DNA of 64,000 bases, taken from positions 22,549,022-22,613,021 of the forward strand of contig CM070563.1 of the NCBI GenBank assembly GCA_036346405.1. The letters are read 5' to 3'. Source of the DNA: Phyllostachys edulis (Eukaryota > Streptophyta > Magnoliopsida > Poales > Poaceae). Below, in pieces: positions 12,235-22,436 of the stretch. The notes beneath the pieces are model-generated. The model ran no database searches, was not told the DNA's origin, and saw only the letters and a list, made by a program, of their open reading frames with translations. Every line of letters begins with the position of its first letter. The stretch's first letter is position 1. Both the position numbers and the translations under genes were made by a program.

Positions 12235-13992
12235 TGTGGATATCATGGGGATATGCTCATGATCTTAGGATGATGTTACAATTGGCAATGTCGTTAACAG
12301 TTTGTCGAAACACGTGTTTTCGTCGAAGTTTGAATTGCTGTCAGGTCAAGTGTGGTCAGATCGGCGTTCAAGGCGCGGTCAGACCGGCCGGCGGTCAGAC
12401 CGGTGCCCAAGGCGCGGTCAGATCGGCCATTGAATGGCGGTCTGACCGATTTTGCTACTGTTCATCGGCCAAAAGTGGCGATGAGTGTTGGGTTAGGTCA
12501 AGTTCATGGGTTTCAGTGCATATGTGTTGTATGATGCATGTTTTGACTAACGTTGGTCAAGTTGTGAAGAACTTGTTCTCGAAATCGATTTCTTTGTCTA
12601 TTGTTGTGCAGGTTGTTTCGGTCCAGAACGATCAGGGATGCCAGGTGAGGTCAATGGAGTCAAGCATGACGCAAAAGGGACAAAGGTGACCGAACGGGCA
12701 GTTCGGTGCGACGGGCTGGATCAAGCGGCGTGGGGTCGGTGCAAGTGCCATGGTGGTTTTGGTGGAAGCCGGATGGGAGAGACTTGCCGACATGATGAGA
12801 ACCGTTGGATAAACCTACACGTGGCGAAGCATGGAAGTGCTTCACGAAGATGGGACTCAGTCTTTGCAAAAAGATCGAGAAGGGGTATGTTGGCAATTTT
12901 ACCAAATACCGCCTTGGTGACCTTTTGCCAACCCGCGGCGCAAGATGGTGCGTGGAGAAGCGGATTAGGTCAAGAGGAGATGAAGATGACACTTTAAAAT
13001 GCGTGCGTGTGTGACCCGTTTGTGTGTGAGCTTAATGGGGGCCCATTAGGGTTTACTCTTCTAGAAGGTCTAAGCCTCCACTATAAATAGAGGAGGGAGG
13101 TGGCTGCACCCCCTTCAACCCTTTCATTGTTTTGAAACCCTAGTTTGCTTTTGTGCTTAGGGAGAGGATAGTTAGAGGTTATGGTTCTAAAGAGTTGGAT
13201 TTGATTTCATACTCATGTATTGAGTCTTTGTCCTCCTTGATGGAGTGACTATAAACCAATACCATATCAAAATCAATCCAAGGAAAGATTCCTCAAGATG
13301 AGTCTATTTGCTTTCCTTCTCTCTATTTGGTGATTTTGAGTCTTTCTTTGATCCGTGAGTTTTTACTTGGTTTCTTGTCTTGATCTAGCTTGCTATGACA
13401 TGTGGGAACACATCTAGGATCATATTGATCATCAATCACCCACGAGCAAGTCTATAGATCATATTTTATTTTTGACTCGGTTTTTGAGCACCCTTCGTTC
13501 AAACTAAAAAAGATAGGGAACTTTGGCATGGATCTTCACGATCCTTGATTGGAATAGGTTCCTAATATCTTTAAGATGGTGTGTGTCAAGTTCTGTGGAG
13601 TTGGACCTTGTAGATCAAAAGTTAGATCAATTTGTGTTTTGAAACACGGGCTGTTTTTACTGTTCTGGAATCAACCGGTCAAACCGCCCTCATACCGTCG
13701 GTCAGACCGCCGAGCGGTCAGATCGCTCATTTGCCGCCAGTCAGAACACACATCGGTCCGACCACGCATAACACGTCGGTCAGACCGCGCCTTAGGGTTT
13801 GCGCTCCCGTTTTGATCTCTTACCTTGGGGGTTTTGGATTGGATTCAATACAAGTCTTCCGTTGTACTTATTTATTGATCTTCATAGCTTCCATAGTTAT
13901 TGGAGTGAAATTCTTGTTGAATCCGATCAAAGTGAAAAAGTGAGCGTGCTCCTATTCACCCCCCCCCCTCTAGTCGCCTTTTCGGTCCAACA
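12235..13992 (+). mobile_element. Solo LTR with 5-bp target duplication AAACT
   Basis: The element runs from TGTGGATATC to GGTCCAACA (TG...CA) and is flanked on both sides by AAACT (12230-12234 and 13993-13997). A TATA-like box 'ctataaatag' at 13081-13090 sets the sense direction as plus. The LTR holds several copies of 'cggtcagaccg' motifs (12357-12450 and 13677-13790) and near its 3' end the string 'attcacccccccc' followed by 'ctctagtcg', features shared with the LTR at 37661-39235. No internal region or primer-binding site is present, so it is a solo LTR formed by LTR-LTR recombination. It lies in the long intron of the CACTA-1 second gene. Superfamily is not certain; copia- and gypsy-type rice elements both carry such LTRs. 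Confidence 0.9.
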
Positions 13993-14454
13993 AAACTAGA
14001 ACAGGAGAATGACATGTATGATCAATTATAAAATCTGAATGTAATTGTTATTCCAATTGAATATTTCTGTAAAGATCATATAATTACTTTGCATAGAAAA
14101 TATCAAAACAAGTAATCATAGCCATACTATATTCACAGTGGAGGATTACTGACTTAATATAGATTCATCAGAACATTGCCATTCCAACTATGAATAATTC
14201 CATATATATGCATGAACCATCAGTCAAATTCGTGGACAGGCAATGAAAAAATGTTCAAGAACCATCTGGCATTAATCACAATAGCACCGAGTCCTACACA
14301 TACTCATGCATTCCATACAAAGAATTTCAGATCTGTGCAAATCCAAAATATGACCGAATCCTAACAAATCACAACCAAAACACTACATATTATCCTACAC
14401 ATTTTCATCTAATTAGCAAATCCACGCGCATCTACACATTACAAATAAAAAGGG

Positions 14455-14940
14455 GATGAGGGAGGACAAGGTGGAAGGGTGGCACCGAGCTCTTAGCCTC
14501 TTACCTCCACGGCTCCGAGGGAAGAAGCGATGAGGGGAGACTGAGGCCGCTGGAGGGGAAATCCGATGACGAGGGCACATGAGGAGGAGGCCGTGCGTCG
14601 AGGACGGCGGCGGCGTCGATGTCGGGGATGGCGACGCCGAGGTCGGAGGCGGCGGTGTCGGCTGGGGATTAAGGGGAGTGAACGAGTGAGCCCTAGAGGA
14701 GGCCAATGCAGAGCGAGGATGCCGACACGGGGAGGAGACCGCACGTCGAGGCAGCGGCAGCGTCGGCGATGTCGGGGGTGGCGGTGTCGGGGCTTACGGG
14801 GAGGTGAACGAGCGAACCCTAGAGGAGGCGATGGAGCGTGCGAGAGCTGAGCAGGCTAAGGAATGGGGAGATGAATCGGCGGCACTGGGGAGATGAATGG
14901 GCAGCACTGGGGAGATGAATGGGCGAGCCCTAGGGTTATA
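14455..14940 (-). promoter_or_regulatory. GC-rich leader exon of the CACTA-1 second gene
   Basis: On the minus strand the sequence downstream of the internal repeat block is CT- and CCG-rich, reads 'ccctagggctcgccc...', includes near-tandem copies of 'cattcatctccccagtgc', and ends in a plausible splice donor ('ggaggtaagagg', near 14505). The corresponding position in CACTA-2 (26851-27015) has the same organisation, with a donor at 'tcggtgagtc'. It probably supplies the 5' untranslated leader of the protease-like gene. Frames on both strands here are compositional and not regarded as genes. Confidence 0.5.
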
Positions 14941-14944
14941 AGGG

Positions 14945-15155
14945 CCTATCATAGATGGTTCTATTATGGAACCGTCTGTGAAAAGAAATCACAGACGGTT
15001 CTATTTACGAACCGTCTGTGATAAGTTCCATATCACAGACGGTTCTTTAATAGAACCGTCTGTGATAAAATATATCACAGACGGTTCCTTAATAGAACCG
15101 TCTATGATTCCTTATCACAGACGGTGCCATACTAGAACCGTCTGTGATAACCTGA
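14945..15155. repeat. Internal CACTA repeat block between oppositely directed units
   Basis: Five inverted pairs of the CACAGACGGTTC motif with short spacers (tattaag, tatttac and similar). It separates the leftward leader of the protease-like gene from the rightward small frame at 15160-15430. Its position between two units pointing away from each other is compatible with a shared bidirectional promoter or transposase-binding region (inference). Confidence 0.85.
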
Positions 15156-15159
15156 CATC

Positions 15160-15430
15160 CTGGTGACAAATGAACAAGTCTCTTCATTTTCTCGTGTGTG
15201 TCTCTTCGTCTCACGATCGCACGGCTTCGTCTCTTCATTTTCCAACATCGCTCTGACTCCCAAATATCTCTTTTGTCAGGCTATATGGGGCTTGGTTATG
15301 AGTCCGAACGGCTACAAGCCGAATCGGCGTGTAAGGTCGCAGTGGAGGCGTTTGATCGGCGATCAATACGATCCGCCACCACTTAAGCCGACGAGAAGGC
15401 TTATGAAGATTTGAAGGCTAAGATAGGATC
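15160..15430 (+). pseudogene. Remnant of the third CACTA frame (unknown protein)
   Basis: This plus-strand stretch follows the internal repeat block. It shares two anchors with 21640-22290 in CACTA-2: 'tctcttcgtctca' near the start and, near the end, a coding match (ADEKAYEDLKAKI here, ADKVAYEVLKTEI there). The middle is much shorter, so the copy has an internal deletion and frameshifts. It is antisense to TNP2 of the same element. Function unknown; see the longer copy at 21710-22318. Confidence 0.45.
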
Positions 15431-15671
15431 GTTAATCCTTTTTTATCGTCTGTGATATAAAAAGGATATGGTCTTTTTATCGTCTGTTTATTACAAGCGC
15501 ATAATATTATCATTCCACATTACAATGAAGTCCACATTGACGTCAAAATCAGATATGACAATTCCATGTTGACATCAAAATATATAAGAGATTACAAGTC
15601 CATAACACATGGCAAGTCCACATTGATATGTCTCATGTTATGAAATAAATTAATTACAATGGAGAAAATTC

Positions 15672-18600
15672 TTAATTAAAATATAGCCCTTCATGATGAT
15701 CGACGCGCATATAGCTAGCTTCCTCACTGGGTTCTTCGTCGAGCCTGATGCCGTCTCCGAAAGGAGGCAACTCGTCAAATTGATTGTATTCTTCCTCGTC
15801 CACTACATTCTCAACTCCGACAATCATCCTTTTTCTATGAAGAACTATGTGGCGCGTTTTATTTGCCGGGTCAGTTACATAGAAGACTTGAACAATTTGG
15901 TTAGCTAGTACGAATGGTTCATCTTTGCATCCGACACGTTCGAGGTCCATGGTAGTGACGCCGTACTTGTCGACCTTCACTTGTGGGAGATGGACCCAAT
16001 GGCACCGAAATAGGGGATCTTGAAAAGCACGTAGTCGAGCTCCCATATCTCCTCTATTTGCCCATAATAGGAGCTCCTCGACCCATCGGTATCTTGAATG
16101 CATCTATACGGACACATTTGTTCGATCATGCTCTTCCTATCTGAATGCCAGTATAAAATGTGTACCCATTTATGTCAGTATCCTTGCCATGTGACAATTG
16201 TAAATTGTGGCCCTTTTGCCAACCATAGCAGCGTATCATCACTTGAAGACCTCCCGTGATTCGCACATTTAACCATTCGTTGAGCAAGCGGTTGAGCTCT
16301 TCGTGATCCAAACCTCCGACCGTGCGGATTACATTAGCGTACCATGTCTTTGTGCTCATCGATGTGCGGGACACTTGGGTCATGTGTTGCAAGACCGTGA
16401 AATGGGCTTGAGGTGCGTATCCAGATCGGGAGTGATTGATTTCCTTCCGATGGTCCCGGTACCATCGGTCTCCCCTCATGGCGAGATAGAGGCACACCTA
16501 TCGGTTCCACGAGCCATGTAGTCGACGCAGAACTCAATGACCTCTTGATTGCATAACCTTTGATGATCTTGCCCTCGATCGAGATCGATTCGTGCGTAGG
16601 ACTTGAGAATTCCCATGTACCTCTCGAACGCGTACATGTGACGTAGGAACACGGGGCCGTATATCTTTATCTCTTTCACAAGGTGAATAATGAGATGGAC
16701 CATGATATCGAAAAAAGACAGAGGGAAATACATCTCAAGATGACATAGAGTCGTCACCACCTCGGCCTGCAGAGCATTTAATCCTTGGGGAACGATGACC
16801 TTCTGAGCAATTGAGTTGAAGAAATAACACAGCCTCGAGATTACCACTCGAACCTTGTTCGGCAAGATACTCCTAATTGCAACAGGAAGCATTTGTGTCA
16901 TCGACACATGGCAATCATGAGACTTCATACCAATTAATTTCAAATCTTGCATAGAAAGAAGTTTCTTAATGTTAGCGGAGTAACTAGACGGGACTTTCAC
17001 ACCATACAAGCTCTGGCACAGTTCATTTCTCTCGGCCTTGGACAGTGTGTAGCAAGCTGGGGGAAGGTATGTTCGTCCTGTATCGGTATCTTTTAGTGCT
17101 AACTCGGTCCTTATATTCATATCAACCAAGTCATGCCGTGCGTTAACACCAACCTTTGTTTTGCCACTAATGTTCAGTAAGAGACCAATCAAGCTATCAC
17201 ATACATTCTTCTCCACGTGCATGATGTCGATGTAGTGGCGAACTTCTAAGTGCTCCCAATAAGGCAAGTCCCAAAAAATTGACCGCTTCTTCCAGATGTT
17301 CTTCTGACGGGTTCTTAATTTACGTCCCTTCCCAAGCACAACATCGATATCATTAACCATATCATAGACCTCTTTCCCTCTAAAAGCCCTTAGAGCTGAA
17401 CCATCCTCCTTATTTCCATTGAATTGTTTCTTCATCTTGCGGTATGGGTGACTCCTAGGAAGGAACCTACGGTGACACATATATACAGTTTTGCGCGAAT
17501 TGTTTAGCCATACACTCTCCGTAGCATCTAAGCAATGCGGACAGGCTTTGGCTCATTTTGTACTGAAGCCCAACAGGTTACCAAGGGCAGGAAAATTATT
17601 GATGGTGCAGAACAACATGGCGCGTAAAGTAAAGTTCTCTCGTTTGTACGCATCCCATACATGCACCCCTTCGTTCCACAGTGTCACAAGATCTTCCAGC
17701 AATGGTGCTAGGTACACATCAATATCATTCCCAGGTTGCTTCAGCCCTTGGATAAGTAGTGACATCAAAATGTACTTCCGCTTCATACACAGCCAAGGAG
17801 AAATGTTGTACATACATAGATTCACGGGCCAGGTGCTATATCGGCTGCTCATGTTACCGAAAGGATTCATTCCATCTGTACTCAACCCTAACCTTATGTT
17901 CCTCGGTTCCGCACCGAACTCTTCGAAGCTCCGATAGAAGTTTCTCCATTGGGCAGAATCAGTAGGGTGTCTTAGCTTTCCATCTTTTTTACACTCCTCC
18001 GAGTGCCAATGCAACAATCTTGCCTCCTTTGGTTTCACAAATAAACGCTTCAAACGTGGGATCACAGGTAGATACCACAATATCTTAGCAGGAGGTCCTT
18101 GCTTCACCTTAGCAGTATTCTGACGCTTGTATCGGGATGCTTTGCACACGGGATATACATGCATGTCTACATACTCTTTACGGTAGAGTATACAATTGTT
18201 CGGATATGTATGTATTCTTTTTACTTCCATTCCCAATGGACAAAAAACCTTCTTTGCTTGGTAGGTGGTGCTGGGCAACACGTTTTCCTCCAGAAGGATG
18301 TCGGCTAGGAGACCTAACAACGCCGTAAAACTCTTATTGGACCAACCATTGCTTGCCTTCAATTTAAGCAGTTCAATCACGGTTGACAACCTTGTGTATT
18401 TCGGCTTGTAGCCAGGGAACAAAGGTCTCACTGAGTCCCCCATTAAGCCCTCGAATTTACAAAACTCTCTTTTACTGTAGTTCTCTTCTACATTGTGTAG
18501 CATTTGATCTAGATTGTCATCGTGCGACCTTTCCTCATCAAAAGCACAGTCCACATCCGGCATATCGTTGACTTCCTCGGCGATGTCGTCCTTATTAACT

Positions 18601-18850
18601 TTCGGTATAATCTTCTCTTCACCGTGACTGGTCCAACATGTATACCCTTTTTTGAAACCCCTTCGAATCAAGTGCGCTTCGATCTGCGCCGGATTGTTAA
18701 ACATCTTCTTATTACCGCAATCAATGCATGGGCAGTACATAAAATTTATCCCCTTCTTCAACATATCCTGCTCGGCGGCTCTTCTAAAAGCAACCACGCC
18801 ATTAATGTACTCTTGACTCACACGGTTCACCGTACATCGATTCGGTCCAT
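15672..18850 (-). pseudogene. CACTA transposase, TNP2/En-Spm type, broken
   Basis: The likely original start is the ATG at 18850, followed by a small frameshift; the long frame begins near 18830. Order of domains: a transposase-associated N-terminal zinc-like domain (CPCIDCG ... HLIRRGFKKGYTCW); the Transposase_21 catalytic core with LSTDGMNPFG (first aspartate, about residue 318 of the main frame) and GNDIDVYLAPLLEDL; a region with IMHVEKNVCDS; a DUF4218-like region (LEMYFPLSFFDIMVHL); and a DUF4216-like C-terminus (VDKYGVTTMDLERVG ... NVVDEEEYNQFDELPP, ending near 15672). Lesions: in-frame TGA at 17553-17555 with the same frame continuing; TGA at 16476-16478 with frameshifts around 16450-16515; a further frameshift near 16095-16130. 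Length and domain content are close to complete, so it decayed by point mutation rather than large deletion. Confidence 0.9.
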
Positions 18851-18910
18851 CTCGCTACGCATGTAACAAATTAGTGTCAAATTAGATTAATAAAATGCAA
18901 GTACGTACTC

Positions 18911-19620
18911 TTCCTATTTACCAAACATACTTAAATTGATTAGCGATTAATTTATAGCAAACATAAAAGGTTATAGATCGTTACCCTTGGAGCTCACGAA
19001 GAAAATACCAAATATCTCTCGAGAATCCTCTCCTTCTCCCCCCTTCCCTCTCTGTCGGCGGCGCAATGAGCTTCCTATTTACCAAACATACTTAAATTGA
19101 TTAGCGATTAATTTATAGCAACATAAGAGCATCTCCAGTGTATTGAAACGATGCCAATTCAAAGAGATGCCACGTAAGCATTCAAAGAACTACTCATTTT
19201 TCCCCCAATGTATTGATCCGATTCTTACTCTTAAGTGGGACCGACATCTTATTAAAAAAATCAAAAAAGAAATAAAATCTCTCTCAACGCTCTCTCTCTC
19301 CATTTCCTTCGCCTCCACGAACTTAATGCATATGCTAACCACACGATCAAAAATATTATTCTATTCACTTGCATCCGGATGCAAAGTTTGCATCGATTCC
19401 TAGAGTTTTGCTTTTAATCGGCTGACTTCAATGTGTGGAATCGGTTCCTAGCGTTAAATCTAGCTATTTGAACTGGCTAATTAAGCACGTATATTACAGA
19501 TGCTCTAAAGGGTTATAGATTGTTACCACAGAAATACCAAACCTCTCGAGAATCCTCTCCTTCTCCTCCCTTTCTCCTCTCCTTCTCCTCCCTTCCCTCT
19601 CTGTCAGCGGCGCAGTGGAC
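18911..19620. repeat. Tandem duplication in the CACTA-1 5' region
   Basis: The segment 18911-19069 ('cttcctatttaccaaacata...' to 'ggcggcgcaatgag') is repeated directly from 19070 to about 19615, where the second copy is split by the Tourist MITE at 19127-19505. The unit is about 160 bp and ends in a CT-rich 'ctcctctccttctc' tract, which is expanded in the second copy. It is upstream of TNP2 and so may be a duplicated promoter/leader segment. Confidence 0.85.
19127..19505. mobile_element. Tourist-like MITE (PIF/Harbinger type)
   Basis: The element begins GAGCATCTCCAGTGTATTG and ends with ...TACAGATGCTC, which are inverted relative to each other at the termini, and is flanked by TAA on both sides (19124-19126 and 19506-19508), the duplication type of PIF/Harbinger MITEs. 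The unoccupied site is visible in the other copy of the tandem duplication ('caaacataaaagg' at about 18967). It is 379 bp, AT-rich and non-coding. Confidence 0.8.
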
Positions 19621-19687
19621 AAACACCTGGGTGGTGGCTCAAATGGGAATGGGCAGGGAGTCTGGTCCAGGAATTTATAGCGCGAGG

Positions 19688-20104
19688 ATATCACAGACGA
19701 TTCTTATTATGAACCGTCTGTGATATACAACTATCACCGACGGTTTTTCAATACAACCGTCGGTGATAGTTCACAGACGGTCTTTATTGACAACCTTTTG
19801 TGGTACAGGAGATTATCAAAGACGGTTATTTAATAGAACCATCGGTGATATTTCACAGACGGTCTGTGTTGACAACCGTCTGTGGTACAGGAGATTATCA
19901 CAGATGGTTATTTAATAGAACCATCTGTGATAGTTCATAGACGGTTCTATTAATGAACCGTATGTGATATATGCCTATCACAGACGGTTATTAATAAGAA
20001 CCGTCTATGATAGACTGGTACCTGGCCTCGACAGATCCAACACAAACGGTTCCTTTTGAATCGTCTGTGATAAGGCGTCTTCTATAGCTTGTTTTGTTGT
20101 AGTG
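19688..20104 (-). repeat. 5' subterminal repeats and terminal inverted repeat of CACTA-1
   Basis: About ten CACAGACGGTTC-type motifs in inverted pairs precede the terminus. On the minus strand the terminus reads CACTACAACAAAACAAGCTA, then 'tagaagacgcc'. Allowing a few mismatches it matches the left end of CACTA-2 at 21261 (CACTACTATAGAGAAGGCTA...gacgcc). The three bases outside are AAT; the partner duplication was not found because the far end is missing. Confidence 0.9.
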
Positions 20105-21260
20105 AATTGTGTTCGTTGCCGACCTAGAAGCCAGCACCACCGTCGGCCCGTGCGCCGATGCGCACCTCCATCCCTGGCTAGCACGCCCGCAAGTCTCATC
20201 CACTAGCCGTGCCGACCCACAGTGGCGTGCGCTCGCATCGTGCTGGCCTTGAATGCTGCACGAACCCGCTGCTCCGCCCTGCCGTGCGACGCGCCACATG
20301 CACCAGATGCACCACCGTGAGCATCGGCGCTGCTCGCGTGGGCCCGCCCTGCCGAGCAAGCATGCCCCGCACATTCGTCACCACCCGCCATTTGCACTAC
20401 CCGATCCGTCGTCGTGCCGCAGCGGCCATTGCTCGTGGCGCCTGTTGGCGTCGCGCGTGCGTCGATGCCCAACATGAAACCAGCCGCGGGGCGTAAACCA
20501 CCGTCTTGGCGCTGCCGTTGTGCGCGTATCATCGTTCGCCACCAAGACACGCTTCTTTGCGCGCCGTCTTGCGCCGCCGCATTAATTGCCATCCTCACGC
20601 CCGCAACCACTGCGAGCGCGCCACTCGCTTGATCGAGGCCTCCTCGGCCGCGTCTTTGCCGCTGCGCTCGCCAAAACCGCCCGATGTGCCTTGCCATGCG
20701 CACCTGTTGCACCCTTGCGCGATGAGCCACCGAGAGCCCATCGCTCTACCGCCACCGCGCATCCCGAAACCGTCGTCGGTAAATCTGGGCCCGACGACCC
20801 AGATGCTGCCCGCGAGAAGTGGCCATCGCCGACATCCATGCGCCACGCCAGAGGTGTGTGCCACCTAGATCGAGCTACGTGTGTGGCTTAGGTTGTAAAC
20901 CCTTGCCGCAACCCCTTTTTGCGCGCCATATGGGTTGAGCTGGCCTCATGGTCCACCATAGTCTAAGCCATTTTTGCGGTTATAATTTCTCTGGTCTAAA
21001 GGACAAATTTTTTTAGGTTGTAGCATTTTTGCGGTTCAGCCCCTAGGGTTTCGGATATTTCCTATTAATTTGTGCGGCTTGAAAAAACATATTGTGTTTT
21101 AAACCTTGAAGTTTTAAGTAATCCCGAGAAATAATTTGTAAATTCTAAAAATTTCATATTAAAACCTAGAAACCGACTAAATCCCCCATGCCCAAATATC
21201 AACTTTGGAACCAACTTCAGACCGCACCAGAGGAATAACAGGTGCTGGAGATGCTACCTA
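20105..21260. other. GC-rich spacer between the two head-to-head CACTA copies
   Basis: 20110-20890 is GC-rich, with long open frames on both strands (minus-strand frame of 175 codons at 20203-20730 and several overlapping plus-strand frames). None has a recognisable motif; their amino-acid bias (Ala, Arg, His) follows composition. 20890-21240 is lower in GC and includes 'ttttgcggttataatttc' and 'cccctagggtttcgg'. This could be a fragment of an older retroelement or captured gene into which both CACTA copies inserted. No confident gene call is possible. Confidence 0.4.
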
Positions 21261-21602
21261 CACTACTATAGAGAAGGCTATACTGGACGCCTCATCACAG
21301 ACGGTTCCCCAGAATCCGTTGATGTTATAATTATCACAGACGGTTTTACAAGCGCGGCCGTCTATATTATTAGCGATGGTTAGAACCGTCTGTAATATGT
21401 AATTATCACATACGGTTTTTAATAAGAAGCGTTTGTGATAATTCATAGATGGTTCTTAACAAGAACCATCCATGATAATTGGAGACATCATGGATGGTTT
21501 TTAATTAGAACCGTCTGTGATAATTCATAAACGGTTCTTAACAAGCACCGACTGTGATAATTTTGTATCACAGACAGATTGTGGTTGAAAGTGTCTGTGA
21601 TA
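21261..21602 (+). repeat. Terminal inverted repeat and first subterminal array of CACTA-2
   Basis: The terminus CACTACTATAGAGAAGGCTA is followed from about 21290 by about nine CACAGACGGTTC variants, many in inverted pairs around 'ttaacaag' or 'ttaattag' spacers. Several copies have drifted ('cacatacggtt', 'catagatggttc'). Confidence 0.9.
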
Positions 21603-21709
21603 AGTATCTCTTAAACGCATCAATACCGCTTCGACTCCCCGATGCGTCTCTTCGTCTCATGAGCTGAATTTATTCCTTATTTTATAAAAATAATCAGCCG
21701 TCACCGAAG

Positions 21710-22318
21710 ATGAATCCCTACATCGCTCTACTCTCAAGCACAAACTAATATAATTTTAAAGAAACGGCTCCCTACTCTTCTTCCTTGTCGCCGGCATTGT
21801 TGGCCTACCTAGCCATCTTATACGAGCACCTCTCTAGCTGTACAGTGGCGGATGCTGCGAAAGTAAACTCTTCTAATAGTGTCCTCCCTCCTCCGCTGGA
21901 GATAATGCCAGGCCACGTGACGGTGACATTCCGTCGTCAGGACGTCCTCCTCCGCCGTGTCTTTTGGGTGGTCTCCAGCTTCTGGCGAGCTAACCTCGCC
22001 ATCGACGTGGTCCTCCAAAATGATGTTGCACGTCTCCAGGAGGATTACCGTTGATTCGACTCCTACATCGAGGTGGCGGGCGACCAATTCTACCTAGCCG
22101 ACACCCCTAGAGCAAGAGAAGACAGTCTATGGGCGCAATACGACTTTATTCTTTAGTCGGAGCATCATTGGGCGACTCTCGAACGATCGCGTCAACAGGT
22201 GGACGAGTTTCACGCTTACTACACTGATCCTGAACCCTCCCATGCCGACAAAGTCGCCTATGAAGTTTTAAAGACGGAGATTGCAGGCTACCCTCCGCCA
22301 CTAGAAAACTTTGATTAG
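21710..22318 (+). pseudogene. Third CACTA frame, unknown protein, three premature stops
   Basis: From the ATG at 21710 (MNPYIALLSS...) one reading frame of 203 codons runs to a TAG at 22316-22318. Only three single stop codons interrupt it: TAA near 21746, TGA at 22052-22054 and TAG near 22151-22153. No frameshift is needed, which argues that this was a real gene. Visible stretches are LLAYLAILYEHLSS, MPGHVTVTFRRQDVLLRR, a helical segment with LQEDYR, and a C-terminal part with YYTDPEPSHADKVAYEVLK and PPPLENFD. I do not recognise the family; it is not the TNP2 or Ulp1-like product. A shortened relative occurs at 15160-15430 in CACTA-1, again next to a repeat array. It could be an accessory transposition protein or a captured host gene. 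Confidence 0.5.
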
Positions 22319-22436
22319 TTAGGTTTCTACTTTTTTATTTTAAAATTTGTAAGAAGCATCTGGCCACGCTATTTGGCCATATATCAATATCAATACAAAA
22401 TTGAAAAAAAATCTAGTTTGGAGTTAAAGTTACTAT

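Noticed and set aside
15160..15430. Independent host gene on the plus strand
   Set aside because: Anchors shared with the CACTA-2 third frame and position beside a repeat array show it belongs to the element.
20203..20891. 175-codon minus-strand and several plus-strand frames in the spacer between the CACTA copies
   Set aside because: High GC on both strands, no motif, no splice or promoter pattern; treated as composition or an unrecognised fragment.
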